From Candidatus Pelethosoma merdigallinarum (GTDB lineage: Bacteria; Bacillota_I; Bacilli_A; RF39; UBA660), in assembly GCA_018716065.1 (NCBI GenBank), contig DVKJ01000040.1, forward strand, positions 1 through 41,340: a stretch of 41,340 nt of DNA, given 5' to 3'. Under the pieces are notes generated by a model. The model ran no database searches. It saw only the letters and a program-made list of their open reading frames with translations, and was not told the DNA's origin. The position numbers and the translations under genes are program-made. How positions within the stretch are numbered: position 1 is the first letter of the stretch; each line of letters opens with the position of its first letter. Positions 24,484-32,427 of this stretch are shown here, piece after piece.

Positions 24484-24791
24484 AAAATTATAATTTATAG
24501 ATTTATGAAGATGATTTAAAGAAATAAAGAAATATTGTTGAAAAGATAAGAATTGCTCGTATGAAGTTGATCATATCAAAATAACGAAAAATTATTATAG
24601 TTATACAATCATTCCAGTTTACATCATAAAATAAGTTATTATTCTTTAATTATAGTTTATATAAAATAAAAGTCACAAAACTGTGACTTTTTAAAGTATC
24701 TATAGTAAAATAGATGAAGAAAATTATATTTTTAAATTTAATAATAATGGGGAACCATGTTTTGCAGTGAATACCTTTTTTATTTTGAATA
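24484..24791. other. Gap holding one terminator
   Basis: AT-rich, with no coding frame that I can support. The hairpin AAAGTCACA (24669-24677)/TGTGACTTT (24682-24690) with T tail is an intrinsic terminator, and being symmetric it may also serve the minus-strand gene at 24792. Confidence 0.6.
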
Positions 24792-25475
24792 CTACTTCTT
24801 TAAACATTTATTAGATTTACACTCAAAAACCTTAATTAAAAATTGTTCCACATATCTTTTTATTTTCTGTAATTCATATCCTCTTGCTTGACATGTATTC
24901 CAATTTCTTCTTTTTGCATTTTCAATATTTATTGTTGTATCATCAACAAATAATATATTTTCAGGTTGCAGTTGTAAATTTTGTTCTACTAAAACAAATG
25001 CTTCTTCAGTGTCTTTTCTAAGGTGTGTTAAATATGATAACCATACATAATCGAATTTAGATAAATTAACTTGTTTATCCAGTATTGGATAGGCACTATA
25101 TATTAAATCGGAAAATATACCAATCAAGCATCTTTCTTTTAATGAATGAGCATATGCAACTACATCCTTATAATATCCCACACTAAGATGTTCTTCGATA
25201 AATTTGTTTGTAAATTCTTCTAAAGTTGTTTCAAATTTGCCTAATGTTTCTATTCTTTGTAACCATTTTATTTTACTATTTTCATCGTTTTGTCTACTAA
25301 TAAATATGCCATTTTCATCTACTAATGTTTTAACGTAAATTTCCCATGCCTCTTCATCACTTAAATTATGGGCAAAGCTTTTAATTGTTCTAATAATTGC
25401 CTCTTTATCGTTATTAACATCGGGAAATTTATTCATTATAACACCACCCCAATCAAATATCACTATTTTATCCAT
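24792..25475 (-). CDS. HAD-family hydrolase
   Basis: 227 residues. FDWGGV near the N-terminus supplies motif I; the second Asp of the usual DxD is replaced by Gly here (DWGGV), a known variant in HAD-IA relatives. IFSDL is motif II, HLRKDTEEAF has the motif III Lys, and ILFVDDTTINIENAK is motif IV. It has the alpha-helical cap of the HAD-IA group. Probably a sugar- or nucleotide-phosphate phosphatase or an epoxide-hydrolase-like member. GGAGGCGAT precedes the ATG. Confidence 0.85.
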   Translation of the reverse strand: MDKIVIFDWGGVIMNKFPDVNNDKEAIIRTIKSFAHNLSDEEAWEIYVKTLVDENGIFISRQNDENSKIKWLQRIETLGKFETTLEEFTNKFIEEHLSVGYYKDVVAYAHSLKERCLIGIFSDLIYSAYPILDKQVNLSKFDYVWLSYLTHLRKDTEEAFVLVEQNLQLQPENILFVDDTTINIENAKRRNWNTCQARGYELQKIKRYVEQFLIKVFECKSNKCLKK

Positions 25476-25734
25476 CGATAATCGCCTCCATTTAAATATA
25501 TATCATCTGCAATACAAATATAATATCATTAAAAATGAGAATTTAGCAAATTGTAATTAGATCAATGTTTTTTGCTAATTGATTATGATCTTTAGTTATA
25601 TTAGTTTATATTTACTATATATAAACTGTTTTAAAAATTAAAGTGCAAAATTATTGAGTTTTCTTAAATTTAAATTACATTTGAATAAAAAAGATGAAAG
25701 ATTAGAGCTTTAACAATAATATTTACTAAACTTA
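25476..25734. other. Gap between HAD gene and RNA candidate
   Basis: AT-rich; no gene seen on either strand. It must contain the promoter of the minus-strand HAD gene. Confidence 0.35.
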
Positions 25735-25743
25735 TGATATAAT
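25735..25743 (+). promoter_or_regulatory. Extended -10 of the RNA candidate
   Basis: TGATATAAT at 25735-25743. Transcription would start near 25750, right at the beginning of the folded element. Confidence 0.6.
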
Positions 25744-25751
25744 ATATATGT

Positions 25752-25852
25752 ATATGGGGTACTTGTGAAGGATTAACGATGTGTTGGCAAAGCCAGTAAG
25801 CATATTTTATATGTGAGCATTCATCTCGCCTGGGGTATCCCATTATTTTTTT
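25752..25852 (+). ncRNA. Compact structured RNA candidate (three-way-junction-like)
   Basis: The closing stem GGGGTAC (25756-25762) pairs with GTATCCC (25835-25841). Inside, GATG (25778-25781)/CATC (25822-25825) encloses two hairpins: TTGGC-AAA-GCCAG (25784-25796) and CATAT-TTT-ATATG (25801-25813). Seven T (25846-25852) follow. With its own promoter and T tail this is a self-contained RNA of about 90-100 bases. It encodes no ORF. It lies about 330 bases before the mntP start, and mntP has its own promoter, so it may be a separate small RNA rather than an mntP riboswitch. I could not match it to a known family. Confidence 0.5.
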
Positions 25853-26070
25853 ATTTAATTTCTAAATTAAAAAGATCTATAGTATGCTTATATTTTGAAA
25901 GTGATAAAAAAGAGTAAAATATTTTCGATACATAGGGAATTAATGATTGGTATAAATTAACATTTGAAATTTTGAACTGAGTTTTAGAGTAGAATAATGT
26001 GCATAAGTTATTTCGCTAGATGCGTTAAGATATTTAGTTAATTATTATTTGTCCGTGCTAATTTGTTATT

Positions 26071-26096
26071 AACTAGACTTTGTGTCTGGTTTTATT
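26071..26096 (+). terminator. Terminator before mntP (CTAGA-stem family)
   Basis: AACTAGAC (26071-26078)/GTCTGGTT (26084-26091) with a T-rich tail. It belongs to the recurring terminator family also seen at 27281, 29788, 31254, 32422 and 35209. The preceding 25853-26070 shows no gene. Confidence 0.65.
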
Positions 26097-26127
26097 TTGT
26101 TCTTTTTACCTTTTTAATTTTAAATAT

Positions 26128-26164
26128 AAATGTTATAATTGTTTTAATAGGTGTACAAATAGTA
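26128..26164 (+). repeat. 37-base promoter-leader repeat, copy 1 (mntP)
   Basis: Identical for 37 bases to 26781-26817. It contains the extended -10 TGTTATAAT (26131-26139) and the start of the leader (GGTGTACAAATAGTA). Confidence 0.88.
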
Positions 26165-26185
26165 ACTTTGGAAGTAGGATGTAAT

Positions 26186-26746
26186 GTGGGAATTATAGAA
26201 ATATTATTAACAAGTTTAGGAGTATCAATGGATTCTTTTGCAGTATCTATAAGTAAAGGTTTATCAATGAAAGAATTTGATAAGAAAAAGGGACTAATTA
26301 TTGGATTATATTTTGGATTATTTCAAGGACTTACGCCATTAATAGGTTATTTACTCGGAACTACATTTCAAAATTTAATAACAAACATTGATCATTGGAT
26401 AGCGTTTTTATTACTCGGATTTATAGGCGGTAACATGTTAAAAGAAGGATTATCCGAAGAAAGCGAAAAACACAATGATAAAGTAAATTTTAAAACGATG
26501 CTACCATTAGCCATCGCAATAAGTATTGATGCATTAGCAGTAGGAATTACTTTTGCTTTTCTAAATGTAAATATATTATTTGCTATTTTATCAATTGGAA
26601 TCATAACATTTGTAATGTCATATATAGGTGTTAAAATCGGAAACAAATTTGGAAATAAATATGAAAAGAAAGCACAAATGTTAGGTGGGACAATCTTAAT
26701 TTTAATTGGGTTAAAAATATTATTAGAGCATTTAGGAATATTTTAA
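26186..26746 (+). CDS. mntP: Manganese efflux pump MntP
   Basis: 186 residues, six membrane helices. The conserved Asp in SMDSFAVSISKGL (first repeat) and in SIDALAVGITFAF (second repeat) is the MntP/YebN signature of two inverted three-helix halves. It exports Mn2+. GTG 26186 is taken as the start because it gives the family length and AGGA lies at the right distance; longer readings would translate across the -10 at 26134-26139. The known Mn riboswitch (yybP-ykoY) is often found before this gene, but I do not see its conserved core here. Confidence 0.9.
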   Translation: MGIIEILLTSLGVSMDSFAVSISKGLSMKEFDKKKGLIIGLYFGLFQGLTPLIGYLLGTTFQNLITNIDHWIAFLLLGFIGGNMLKEGLSEESEKHNDKVNFKTMLPLAIAISIDALAVGITFAFLNVNILFAILSIGIITFVMSYIGVKIGNKFGNKYEKKAQMLGGTILILIGLKILLEHLGIF

Positions 26747-26780
26747 CAAAAGACATTTCATCGTTTAATGATCAAATAAT

Positions 26781-26817
26781 AAATGTTATAATTGTTTTAA
26801 TAGGTGTACAAATAGTA
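26781..26817 (+). repeat. 37-base promoter-leader repeat, copy 2
   Basis: Second copy of 26128-26164, with TATAAT at 26787-26792, driving the 26839 gene. A looser relative lies before the CPBP gene (about 21250-21294). Confidence 0.88.
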
Positions 26818-26838
26818 GTTTGAAAGTGAGAAATAAAT

Positions 26839-27039
26839 ATGAATAAAGAGAAAACTGGAATATTGATGATGATACTCGGAAATGTATTGTATTTATCATA
26901 TATTTTTTTCTGTGGTAATGAAACCACACCATTTGGTGAATTTAGTTCAGGATTATTACTAGGATTATCAATAGGAATTAATTTAACAGGAATAATTTTA
27001 TTAGTACTATATGTTTCAAAAAATGAAAAAAACAAATGA
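26839..27039 (+). CDS. Small membrane protein (66 aa)
   Basis: Two membrane helices, about 7-25 and 38-59, with a short loop (CGNETTPFGEFSSG) and a charged tail (SKNEKNK). GAAAGTGAG is the RBS. It has its own copy of the repeated promoter. Function not recognised. Confidence 0.68.
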   Translation: MNKEKTGILMMILGNVLYLSYIFFCGNETTPFGEFSSGLLLGLSIGINLTGIILLVLYVSKNEKNK

Positions 27040-27068
27040 TTTTTATAAGAAATGTTAGGAGGTAGTGT

Positions 27069-27263
27069 ATGTTAATTACAGGAATTTTAATTACGATAGT
27101 TGCCATTTTTATGATGATGAATCCTCAGTTCTTTATGAAACTTAAAAGCCCTAGAATTCCCGATAAATGGTTAAAAAATCCAAAAATGAAAAATGTTCTT
27201 AGAGTATGGGGTGGCATTTTTGTAATAGTTGGGATTTTATTAATTGTTTTTTCAATTATTTAA
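27069..27263 (+). CDS. Small membrane protein (64 aa)
   Basis: Helix-loop-helix: about 2-17 and 44-63, joined by a basic loop (KLKSPRIPDKWLKNPKMKN). RBS TTAGGAGGT is strong. Likely co-transcribed with the 26839 gene, 29 bases upstream. It resembles small DUF6199-like two-helix proteins, but that is a weak impression. Confidence 0.68.
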   Translation: MLITGILITIVAIFMMMNPQFFMKLKSPRIPDKWLKNPKMKNVLRVWGGIFVIVGILLIVFSII

Positions 27264-27280
27264 CAATTAAAATCGTATTT

Positions 27281-27305
27281 ACTAGATAGAAATATCTAGT
27301 TTTTT
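27281..27305 (+). terminator. CTAGA-stem terminator A
   Basis: ACTAGATA (27281-27288), GAAA loop, TATCTAGT (27293-27300), T run. Stem and loop are identical to 29788-29807. Confidence 0.9.
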
Positions 27306-27388
27306 GTATCAGAATCTTTTTCTTATAACTATGAAATGTTATAATGAAATTAATAATTAGATCGGAGAATAAGGAAAGTTGTGATAAT

Positions 27389-28015
27389 ATGACTGTAAAA
27401 CGAATTTCAAACAAAGATTTAGAAAGAGCTGCAGAAAGAGTCAAAAGTGATAAAAAATATGGTAGAGAAGGAATTCTTATCGCTTCGGCTTTAAAACAGT
27501 TTCCATTGAATCATGATAAAGCAATCGTCTCAATGAAAATTTGTTTGATAGATTTAACAAATGGAACTAATTTAATGAGAAATTTAGGTAAAGATGGAGG
27601 CATTTATGATTTGGCAGAAAAAATCACAAAAGTTGATTTCGATAAACGAGTATCTTGTGGTGATTTAAGTTTAGTCAATGAATTAGCCAAATGGACAAAA
27701 GAAAAACTTGGTAAAAATTTATTCTCGTTTATTAGTAAATATTGTTTGTATCATAATGTACATTGTTATAATAGAGATGACTTTGTAATTTATGACTCGG
27801 TATTGGCAACGCAAATGTATCAATATATTTCTAAAGAAGATTATCAAATGTTGACAGGACATACTCTATATAAAAACAGTATAAAAAAATATAAAAATAA
27901 TTTTCAATATGAAGAATACAAAAAAGTCATCGACTTTATTTTGAAAGAAAATAAGATATCTGTAGAAAAACCTCATCGAAAGATCGATTGGTTGATCTGG
28001 TATGAAAATCGTTAA
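27389..28015 (+). CDS. Hypothetical protein (208 aa), intact member of a duplicated pair
   Basis: Cytosolic and basic. ISNKDLERAAERVKSDKKYG and SALKQFPLNHDKAIVSMKIC open it. FSFISKYCLYHN and DFVIYDSVL in the middle resemble the (S/T)K-x-(L/C)-x-(F/Y)-(I/V)-Y-D-S pattern of HhH DNA-glycosylase-like hypothetical proteins, but that link is tentative. ATG 27389 is chosen; the longer reading starts within the -10 TATAAT (27340-27345). A decayed copy lies at 23731-23907. RBS AAGGAAAG. Confidence 0.72.
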   Translation: MTVKRISNKDLERAAERVKSDKKYGREGILIASALKQFPLNHDKAIVSMKICLIDLTNGTNLMRNLGKDGGIYDLAEKITKVDFDKRVSCGDLSLVNELAKWTKEKLGKNLFSFISKYCLYHNVHCYNRDDFVIYDSVLATQMYQYISKEDYQMLTGHTLYKNSIKKYKNNFQYEEYKKVIDFILKENKISVEKPHRKIDWLIWYENR

Positions 28016-28176
28016 GTTTATTTGAATAAGGAATATAGAAAGGGAATCATTATTAAAATTTTATTTAAAAGTTAACTAAAAAGGCAAAAGATTTATTTAT
28101 TTTGTGAACCCTTGAACTGTTTCCTGTTAGAAATAACTTTTACATTATAAAATGTTAGTGTGAAAGGAGAACATTT

Positions 28177-28890
28177 ATGAATCAAGAAAAAATAGGAAAA
28201 TTTATTGCTGAATGCAGAAAAAAGGAAAATATGACACAACAGGAATTAGCGGAAAAATTAAATGTATCAGATCGCACGGTTGGAAATTGGGAAAATGGAA
28301 GAAACATGCCTGACTTATCTTTATTTACACCTTTGTGTAAGGAACTACACATTTCATTAAATGATTTGATGAGTGGCGAGAAAGTGAAGGAAAAAGAATA
28401 TCACGAAAGATTAGAAGAGAATATGATTCATACCATAGATTATACGAATCAAAAAATAGAAAAGAAAAATAATCTTATCGGTTTAATATTCATCGTATTT
28501 GGAGTTTTAATTGCCATTACTGCAGTTGCTATATTTCCTAGTGAAAGTAGTTGGGGGAGTATTTATTCCATTTTTGGAGGAATTGTATCTTTAATAGGGG
28601 TTAGTCGGTTTACGAAACGATTAACTCATGGAAAAAGATTAATTTGTAACTTTGGCTATTTTGTATTATTTGTATTGGTATTAATAGCTATTGATTACAT
28701 TAGCGTGATTAACATTCATCAAGCACCGAGATTTTCAATTGTAAAAGTTTCAGGAGATAAAGCGGTATACTATGACACTCCATTTTATGATGTTATTCGA
28801 TGTCATGTAAATGAGGATCATGAAACGTTTAAAGTCATTAAAAATCAAAAATATAATTCTGATAATATAGAGCGTTTTTGTAAAAGATAA
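28177..28890 (+). CDS. HTH (XRE family) regulator with membrane domain
   Basis: 237 residues. Residues about 4-65 form a Cro/C1-type HTH (IAECRKKENMTQQELAEKLN, then VSDRTVGNWENGRNMPDLS). Three hydrophobic segments between about 97 and 190 follow, then a short extracytoplasmic or cytosolic tail. This HTH-membrane arrangement is common in Firmicutes for regulators that sense the envelope or act on adjacent genes. GGAGAAC before the ATG is the RBS. The 160 bases before it hold no other gene. Confidence 0.85.
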   Translation: MNQEKIGKFIAECRKKENMTQQELAEKLNVSDRTVGNWENGRNMPDLSLFTPLCKELHISLNDLMSGEKVKEKEYHERLEENMIHTIDYTNQKIEKKNNLIGLIFIVFGVLIAITAVAIFPSESSWGSIYSIFGGIVSLIGVSRFTKRLTHGKRLICNFGYFVLFVLVLIAIDYISVINIHQAPRFSIVKVSGDKAVYYDTPFYDVIRCHVNEDHETFKVIKNQKYNSDNIERFCKR

Positions 28891-28943
28891 CATATATAGT
28901 GTGAAAGCGTGATATACTAGAGATAGTAAGGAGATGGTGGAAT

Positions 28944-29348
28944 ATGAGTTTAACCATAAATATATATTATACTGGAAAGAATGGTAGTGCGAAAGCATTT
29001 GCTAAAGAAATGATTTCTACTGGAATTGTTGATGCGGTACGTAATGAAAAAGGAAATGAAAGATATGAGTATTTTTATCCTGAAGATGACCCAGAAACGG
29101 TATTGTTAATCGATTGTTGGGAAAATCAAGAAGCTTTAGATTTGCACCATAAATCACCAATGATGAAACAAATCTCAGAGTTAAGAAAGAAGTATCACTT
29201 AAGTATGAAAGTAGAACAATATACAAGTTTTTCAAAAGACAATCAAGATTTTGAAACGGTGATTCGAAAGAGAACTGCAACAAGAAAATTTCAAGATAAA
29301 AAAGTAGAGGAAGAAAAGATAAATAAAATAGTGAAGCAGGAAGATTAG
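28944..29348 (+). CDS. ABM monooxygenase domain plus N-terminus of nitroreductase (frameshifted)
   Basis: Residues 1-94 are an antibiotic-biosynthesis-monooxygenase-type ferredoxin fold (VLLIDCWENQEALDLHHKSP is its signature strand-helix). From about 98 a nitroreductase begins (FETVIRKRTATRKFQDKKV), but the frame ends at TAG 29346. Adding one G after GTG (about 29335) gives IVEAGRLAPTAKNKQPQ and runs into the next entry. So this is one gene, 28944-29749, of about 268 residues, broken by a one-base loss. SD AAGGAG; -10 TATACT at 28913-28918. Confidence 0.8.
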   Translation: MSLTINIYYTGKNGSAKAFAKEMISTGIVDAVRNEKGNERYEYFYPEDDPETVLLIDCWENQEALDLHHKSPMMKQISELRKKYHLSMKVEQYTSFSKDNQDFETVIRKRTATRKFQDKKVEEEKINKIVKQED

Positions 29349-29386
29349 CCCCAACGGCTAAAAATAAACAACCACAAAAAATTTAT

Positions 29387-29749
29387 GTGGCTAGGTCTAA
29401 AGAAGCTTTAGATAAAATAGATCAAGTAAGTCCATGTCGCTATGGAGCGCCTATTGTTTTAATTGTGTGTAGTGATAAAGATGTTGCTTGTGTGCTAGAT
29501 GATTACTCAACTTATGAAATGGATGCTTGTATCGTCGCAACCCATATGATGTTAGAGGCCACGAATATTGGTCTTGATAATATATGGATTGAAAGGTTTA
29601 ATAAACAGGAATTGAAAAAACAGTTTCATCTAGAGGACCATATAGAACCTATTTGTTTAATATCAATCGGATATAAAGCAGAAGATTGCCCTGATAATCC
29701 ATTTCACCATCAGAGAAAAGACTTAAAAGATACGGTTAAATTCATATAA
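29387..29749 (+). CDS. C-terminal part of the frameshifted nitroreductase
   Basis: Homology begins at about 29337, before this GTG. It has APIVLIVCSDK, DACIVATHMMLEATNIGL (flavin-binding helix) and the closing IEPICLISIGYKAEDCP, FMN-binding nitroreductase features. It has no RBS of its own. It is functional only together with the 28944 part if the frameshift is not real or is suppressed. FMN/NAD(P)H-dependent reduction is the family role. Confidence 0.75.
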   Translation: MARSKEALDKIDQVSPCRYGAPIVLIVCSDKDVACVLDDYSTYEMDACIVATHMMLEATNIGLDNIWIERFNKQELKKQFHLEDHIEPICLISIGYKAEDCPDNPFHHQRKDLKDTVKFI

Positions 29750-29787
29750 TGAAGTTTATCTTCTGTATTTTTAAGAATAAACATATG

Positions 29788-29813
29788 ACTAGATAGAAAT
29801 ATCTAGTTTTTTT
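29788..29813 (+). terminator. CTAGA-stem terminator B
   Basis: ACTAGATA (29788-29795), GAAA, TATCTAGT (29800-29807), T7. Then AGTGTTATAATGAA, the same type of promoter as after terminator A. Confidence 0.9.
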
Positions 29814-29892
29814 GTATGAAGAGTCTTTTTTTCGCAGAAGTGAAGTGTTATAATGAAGGTGATATAAATACGATATTTAAAGGGAATGAGAT

Positions 29893-30564
29893 ATGAAAAA
29901 ATATTATTTGTTTGAAATGAATATGAAAAGTATAAATATTCTTGCGGTGATTTTATTATTAATTTTATTTATTGTGACACCTATTATAAATCCGAGTTAT
30001 AGTATGATAGATATTGATTTAGGTTTGTTCTTGATTACTGTTATTCCGTATTTTATTCTTCACGAAATTATTCATAGTATTGCTTATGTACTATGGGGTG
30101 CTGACTTTAAAAAGATTACTTATGGTGCACATTTAGAAAAAGGTATTTTGTGTTGCCTATGTAAACAAAATATCTCTAAAAGAAATGTTCTAGCCTCTCT
30201 TCTCGCCCCATTTATTGTGATTGGAGCCATCACTTATATCTTAGGTATGGTAACATCGAATAATCTACTGATTCTTTTATCGATTGCCAATATGTCTGGG
30301 AGTGCTGGCGATTTAGTGATGTTTTATAGTTTGATTCATATAAAAAATTTTGAATTTAGTGAGTATGATAATCCTTTAGCCTTTGGATTATATACGAGTG
30401 AAGATTTAAGTCGAAAAAAACGATGGGGTTTAAACTATATTGGTGAAGCTCATCAATTAGAAAAGACAGTAACCAGAAAAGTGACGATCAGTAAACCTAG
30501 TCTGATTTTTTTCCTTATTATTTTGCTTTTATTGATATTTAAATTCATAAAATATATCATATAA
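29893..30564 (+). CDS. DUF3267-type putative membrane zinc metalloprotease
   Basis: 223 residues, four or five membrane helices. HEIIHSIAY (near residue 57) is the HExxH zinc site in a membrane helix. ANMSGSAGDLVMFYSL holds the third-ligand region (Asp), as in DUF3267/site-2-protease-like proteins. A long cytosolic loop and a last helix follow. The role is unknown; members often lie near stress genes. The gene has its own terminator-promoter unit upstream. Confidence 0.83.
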   Translation: MKKYYLFEMNMKSINILAVILLLILFIVTPIINPSYSMIDIDLGLFLITVIPYFILHEIIHSIAYVLWGADFKKITYGAHLEKGILCCLCKQNISKRNVLASLLAPFIVIGAITYILGMVTSNNLLILLSIANMSGSAGDLVMFYSLIHIKNFEFSEYDNPLAFGLYTSEDLSRKKRWGLNYIGEAHQLEKTVTRKVTISKPSLIFFLIILLLLIFKFIKYII

Positions 30565-30588
30565 TCTGAATAATAAATATGGAGTGTG

Positions 30589-30996
30589 ATGGTTTTGAAA
30601 AAATATATTCAAGCAATAGGTATATGGTTTTTGATTATACCGGTTGCGATTTTAAATGGTGGTCTACGTGAACATGTTTTAGTTAAATTAGGCGATATCG
30701 CTTTACCATTGAGTGGAATTATTTTAAGCATTTTCATCTTTTTCATTGCGTATTTATTCATACCTAGAATTAAAAATTGTACATCAAAAGATTATATTGT
30801 ATTTGGTGTTATTTGGTTTATCTTAACTAATTTATTTGATTTGTTTATGTATATTAGTGAGGGTGGAGATATTCGCGATTTATTAAAGTCTTATAATTTC
30901 CTTGATGGTAATCTATGGATTTTAGTCGTTATTACTGCCTTGTTGTCACCATTGTTAATTGTAAAAATAAATAAAAGGGGATGTAAAAATGTATAA
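30589..30996 (+). CDS. Multi-spanning membrane protein (135 aa)
   Basis: Four helices, about 9-21, 37-55, 65-85 and 105-125. No motif. GGAGTGTG serves as RBS; ATG 30589 is taken, with GTG 30586 and TTG 30595 as alternatives. Overlaps the next small ORF by eight bases. Confidence 0.75.
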   Translation: MVLKKYIQAIGIWFLIIPVAILNGGLREHVLVKLGDIALPLSGIILSIFIFFIAYLFIPRIKNCTSKDYIVFGVIWFILTNLFDLFMYISEGGDIRDLLKSYNFLDGNLWILVVITALLSPLLIVKINKRGCKNV

Positions 30997-31150
30997 AACG
31001 GTTGTGATTGAATATTCACCAAAAGCAGATGATATGGCAAAGAAAATAGAAACCAAAGCAAATGAGATGTCGCAAGCAGGATATGAATTCATCACTATGT
31101 CGATTACAGGAACAGCCAAAGCAATTTTAGTGTTTAAAAAGAGTTCGTAG
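30989..31150 (+). CDS. DUF4177-like small protein (53 aa)
   Basis: MYKTVVIEYSPKADDMAKKI opens a small beta-alpha-beta-beta protein: ETKANEMSQAGYEFITMSIT, then ILVFKK. The pattern (strand, long helix ending GYE, two strands) matches DUF4177-type proteins. AAGGGGATG is an excellent RBS. It begins inside the end of the membrane-protein gene, so is translationally coupled. Confidence 0.72.
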   Translation: MYKTVVIEYSPKADDMAKKIETKANEMSQAGYEFITMSITGTAKAILVFKKSS

Positions 31151-31164
31151 AAAGAAAATATAAT

Positions 31165-31266
31165 ATGAATTTTGTAATTGGAATCGTGATTGGGATTAGT
31201 ATTGTGGTAGGAGTATGGATACTAATGAATGATTGTAAAAAAAGGAATTTTTTAATGACTAGATGA
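31165..31266 (+). CDS. Possible 33-residue membrane peptide
   Basis: MNFVIGIVIGISIVVGVWIL is one membrane helix, followed by a basic tail (CKKRNFLMTR). Only a weak GAAAG RBS lies upstream. Its last codons and stop fall in the terminator stem at 31254-31281. It could be chance. Confidence 0.35.
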   Translation: MNFVIGIVIGISIVVGVWILMNDCKKRNFLMTR

Positions 31267-31281
31267 AAATATCTAGTCATT
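31254..31281 (+). terminator. CTAGA-stem terminator C
   Basis: An 11-bp perfect stem AATGACTAGAT (31254-31264)/ATCTAGTCATT (31271-31281), then T4. TGATATAAT (31295-31303) follows as the promoter of the CHAP gene. Confidence 0.85.
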
Positions 31282-31329
31282 TTTGAATTTTACATGATAT
31301 AATGAAGTAGAAGATAGTGGGAGTGTTTT

Positions 31330-32427
31330 ATGATGAAAAAAATTTATAAGAAATGTTTGTTATTATTAATAACGATGAGTTTGGTTGTAATCGGGGATGT
31401 TCATGCGGCTTATAATCCATATAGTTCATCTGGGCCTTATGGAACGAATTGTACATGGTATGCGTGGCAACAAGCTTATGAAAAAGCAGGTGTTGCTTTA
31501 CCAGGATGGGGTAATGCGAAAGATTGGTATACTGATGCTCAAAATGCTGGATATAGTGTAGGAACCACACCTCAAGCGAATTCCATCATTGTTTGGGGTG
31601 GATGGACACCTTATGGTCATGTTGGATACGTAGAAAGAGTCGAGGGGAATACGCTATATGTTTGGGATTCTACAGGACCATGTATTGACGAAAGTGATCC
31701 GGCTTATATCGAGTGTATGAAAGATAGTATGTACGAAGATACCGATCGTATTTGTAAACAAAATGCTAGAAAAGGTGCTTGTCAATATACGATATCGCCG
31801 GATCAATATGGGATCACAGGATATATTTATTTAAATGTTGCTCCTCAAACAACCTATACGGCACCATCAACCACCCCAACGGTAACAGAACCAGAGGTAG
31901 TAGAAGTACCAAAGTCTAATAACACTAATTTAAGTAATATCGAGCTTAGTGATGGAACTATAGAGTTTAATAAAGATGTTTTGGAGTATAAAATAAAAGT
32001 CAAAAATAAAGTAAACAAAATCACAGTGAATGCCCTTGCAGAAGATGAAAAGGCAACCATTGATGGTATAGGTGAACATGATTTGAAAGTAGGATTGAAT
32101 GAACTAAAAATAACGGTTAAAGCGGAAGATGGTAGTGTAAAAGAATATGTTCTTAAAGTAACAAGAGAAAAGAAAAAAGTAGTTAAAAAGGAAGAAAAAA
32201 AAGAAGAAACGAAAGAAAATCAAATACCAATGATTTATGGTATTGGTGTAGGTATTCTTGGTGTAGTTTTGATAACGGCTGGATCCATTTTGATCTATAA
32301 AAAGAAAAAAAGAAAGAAATCAAAAAGTGATAAAACAGAAAAAGAAAAAATCGAGACACAAGTGATAAAGGAATCTGAGAAACAAAGTGATACTCAAAAG
32401 CAAACTGAACAGAAGAAACAGGACTAG
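31330..32427 (+). CDS. CHAP-domain peptidoglycan hydrolase with cadherin-like domain and membrane anchor
   Basis: 365 residues. A signal peptide (1 to about 26, ending VHA) is followed by a CHAP amidase/endopeptidase domain (about 30-165). That domain has Cys in GTNCTWYAWQ as nucleophile and His in YGHVGYVE. Next come a Thr/Pro linker, a cadherin-like beta-sandwich (about 195-280: NTNLSNIELSDGTIEF, then AEDGSVKEYVLKVTRE), and a membrane helix (about 300-320) with a highly charged cytosolic tail. It likely cuts peptidoglycan at the surface. A second ATG at 31333 is as good. Its terminator overlaps the stop. Confidence 0.88.
   Translation: MMKKIYKKCLLLLITMSLVVIGDVHAAYNPYSSSGPYGTNCTWYAWQQAYEKAGVALPGWGNAKDWYTDAQNAGYSVGTTPQANSIIVWGGWTPYGHVGYVERVEGNTLYVWDSTGPCIDESDPAYIECMKDSMYEDTDRICKQNARKGACQYTISPDQYGITGYIYLNVAPQTTYTAPSTTPTVTEPEVVEVPKSNNTNLSNIELSDGTIEFNKDVLEYKIKVKNKVNKITVNALAEDEKATIDGIGEHDLKVGLNELKITVKAEDGSVKEYVLKVTREKKKVVKKEEKKEETKENQIPMIYGIGVGILGVVLITAGSILIYKKKKRKKSKSDKTEKEKIETQVIKESEKQSDTQKQTEQKKQD

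Noticed and set aside
24540-24620. Short remnant peptide fragments in the gap before the HAD gene
   Set aside because: Frames are under 25 codons with stops on both sides, and no homology to other genes in the window was visible.
25752-26185. yybP-ykoY Mn2+ riboswitch before mntP
   Set aside because: The usual GGGGAGUAG and CGUCAACA-type core is not visible, the RNA candidate has its own T-run terminator, and mntP has a separate promoter at 26131-26139. A divergent member cannot be excluded.
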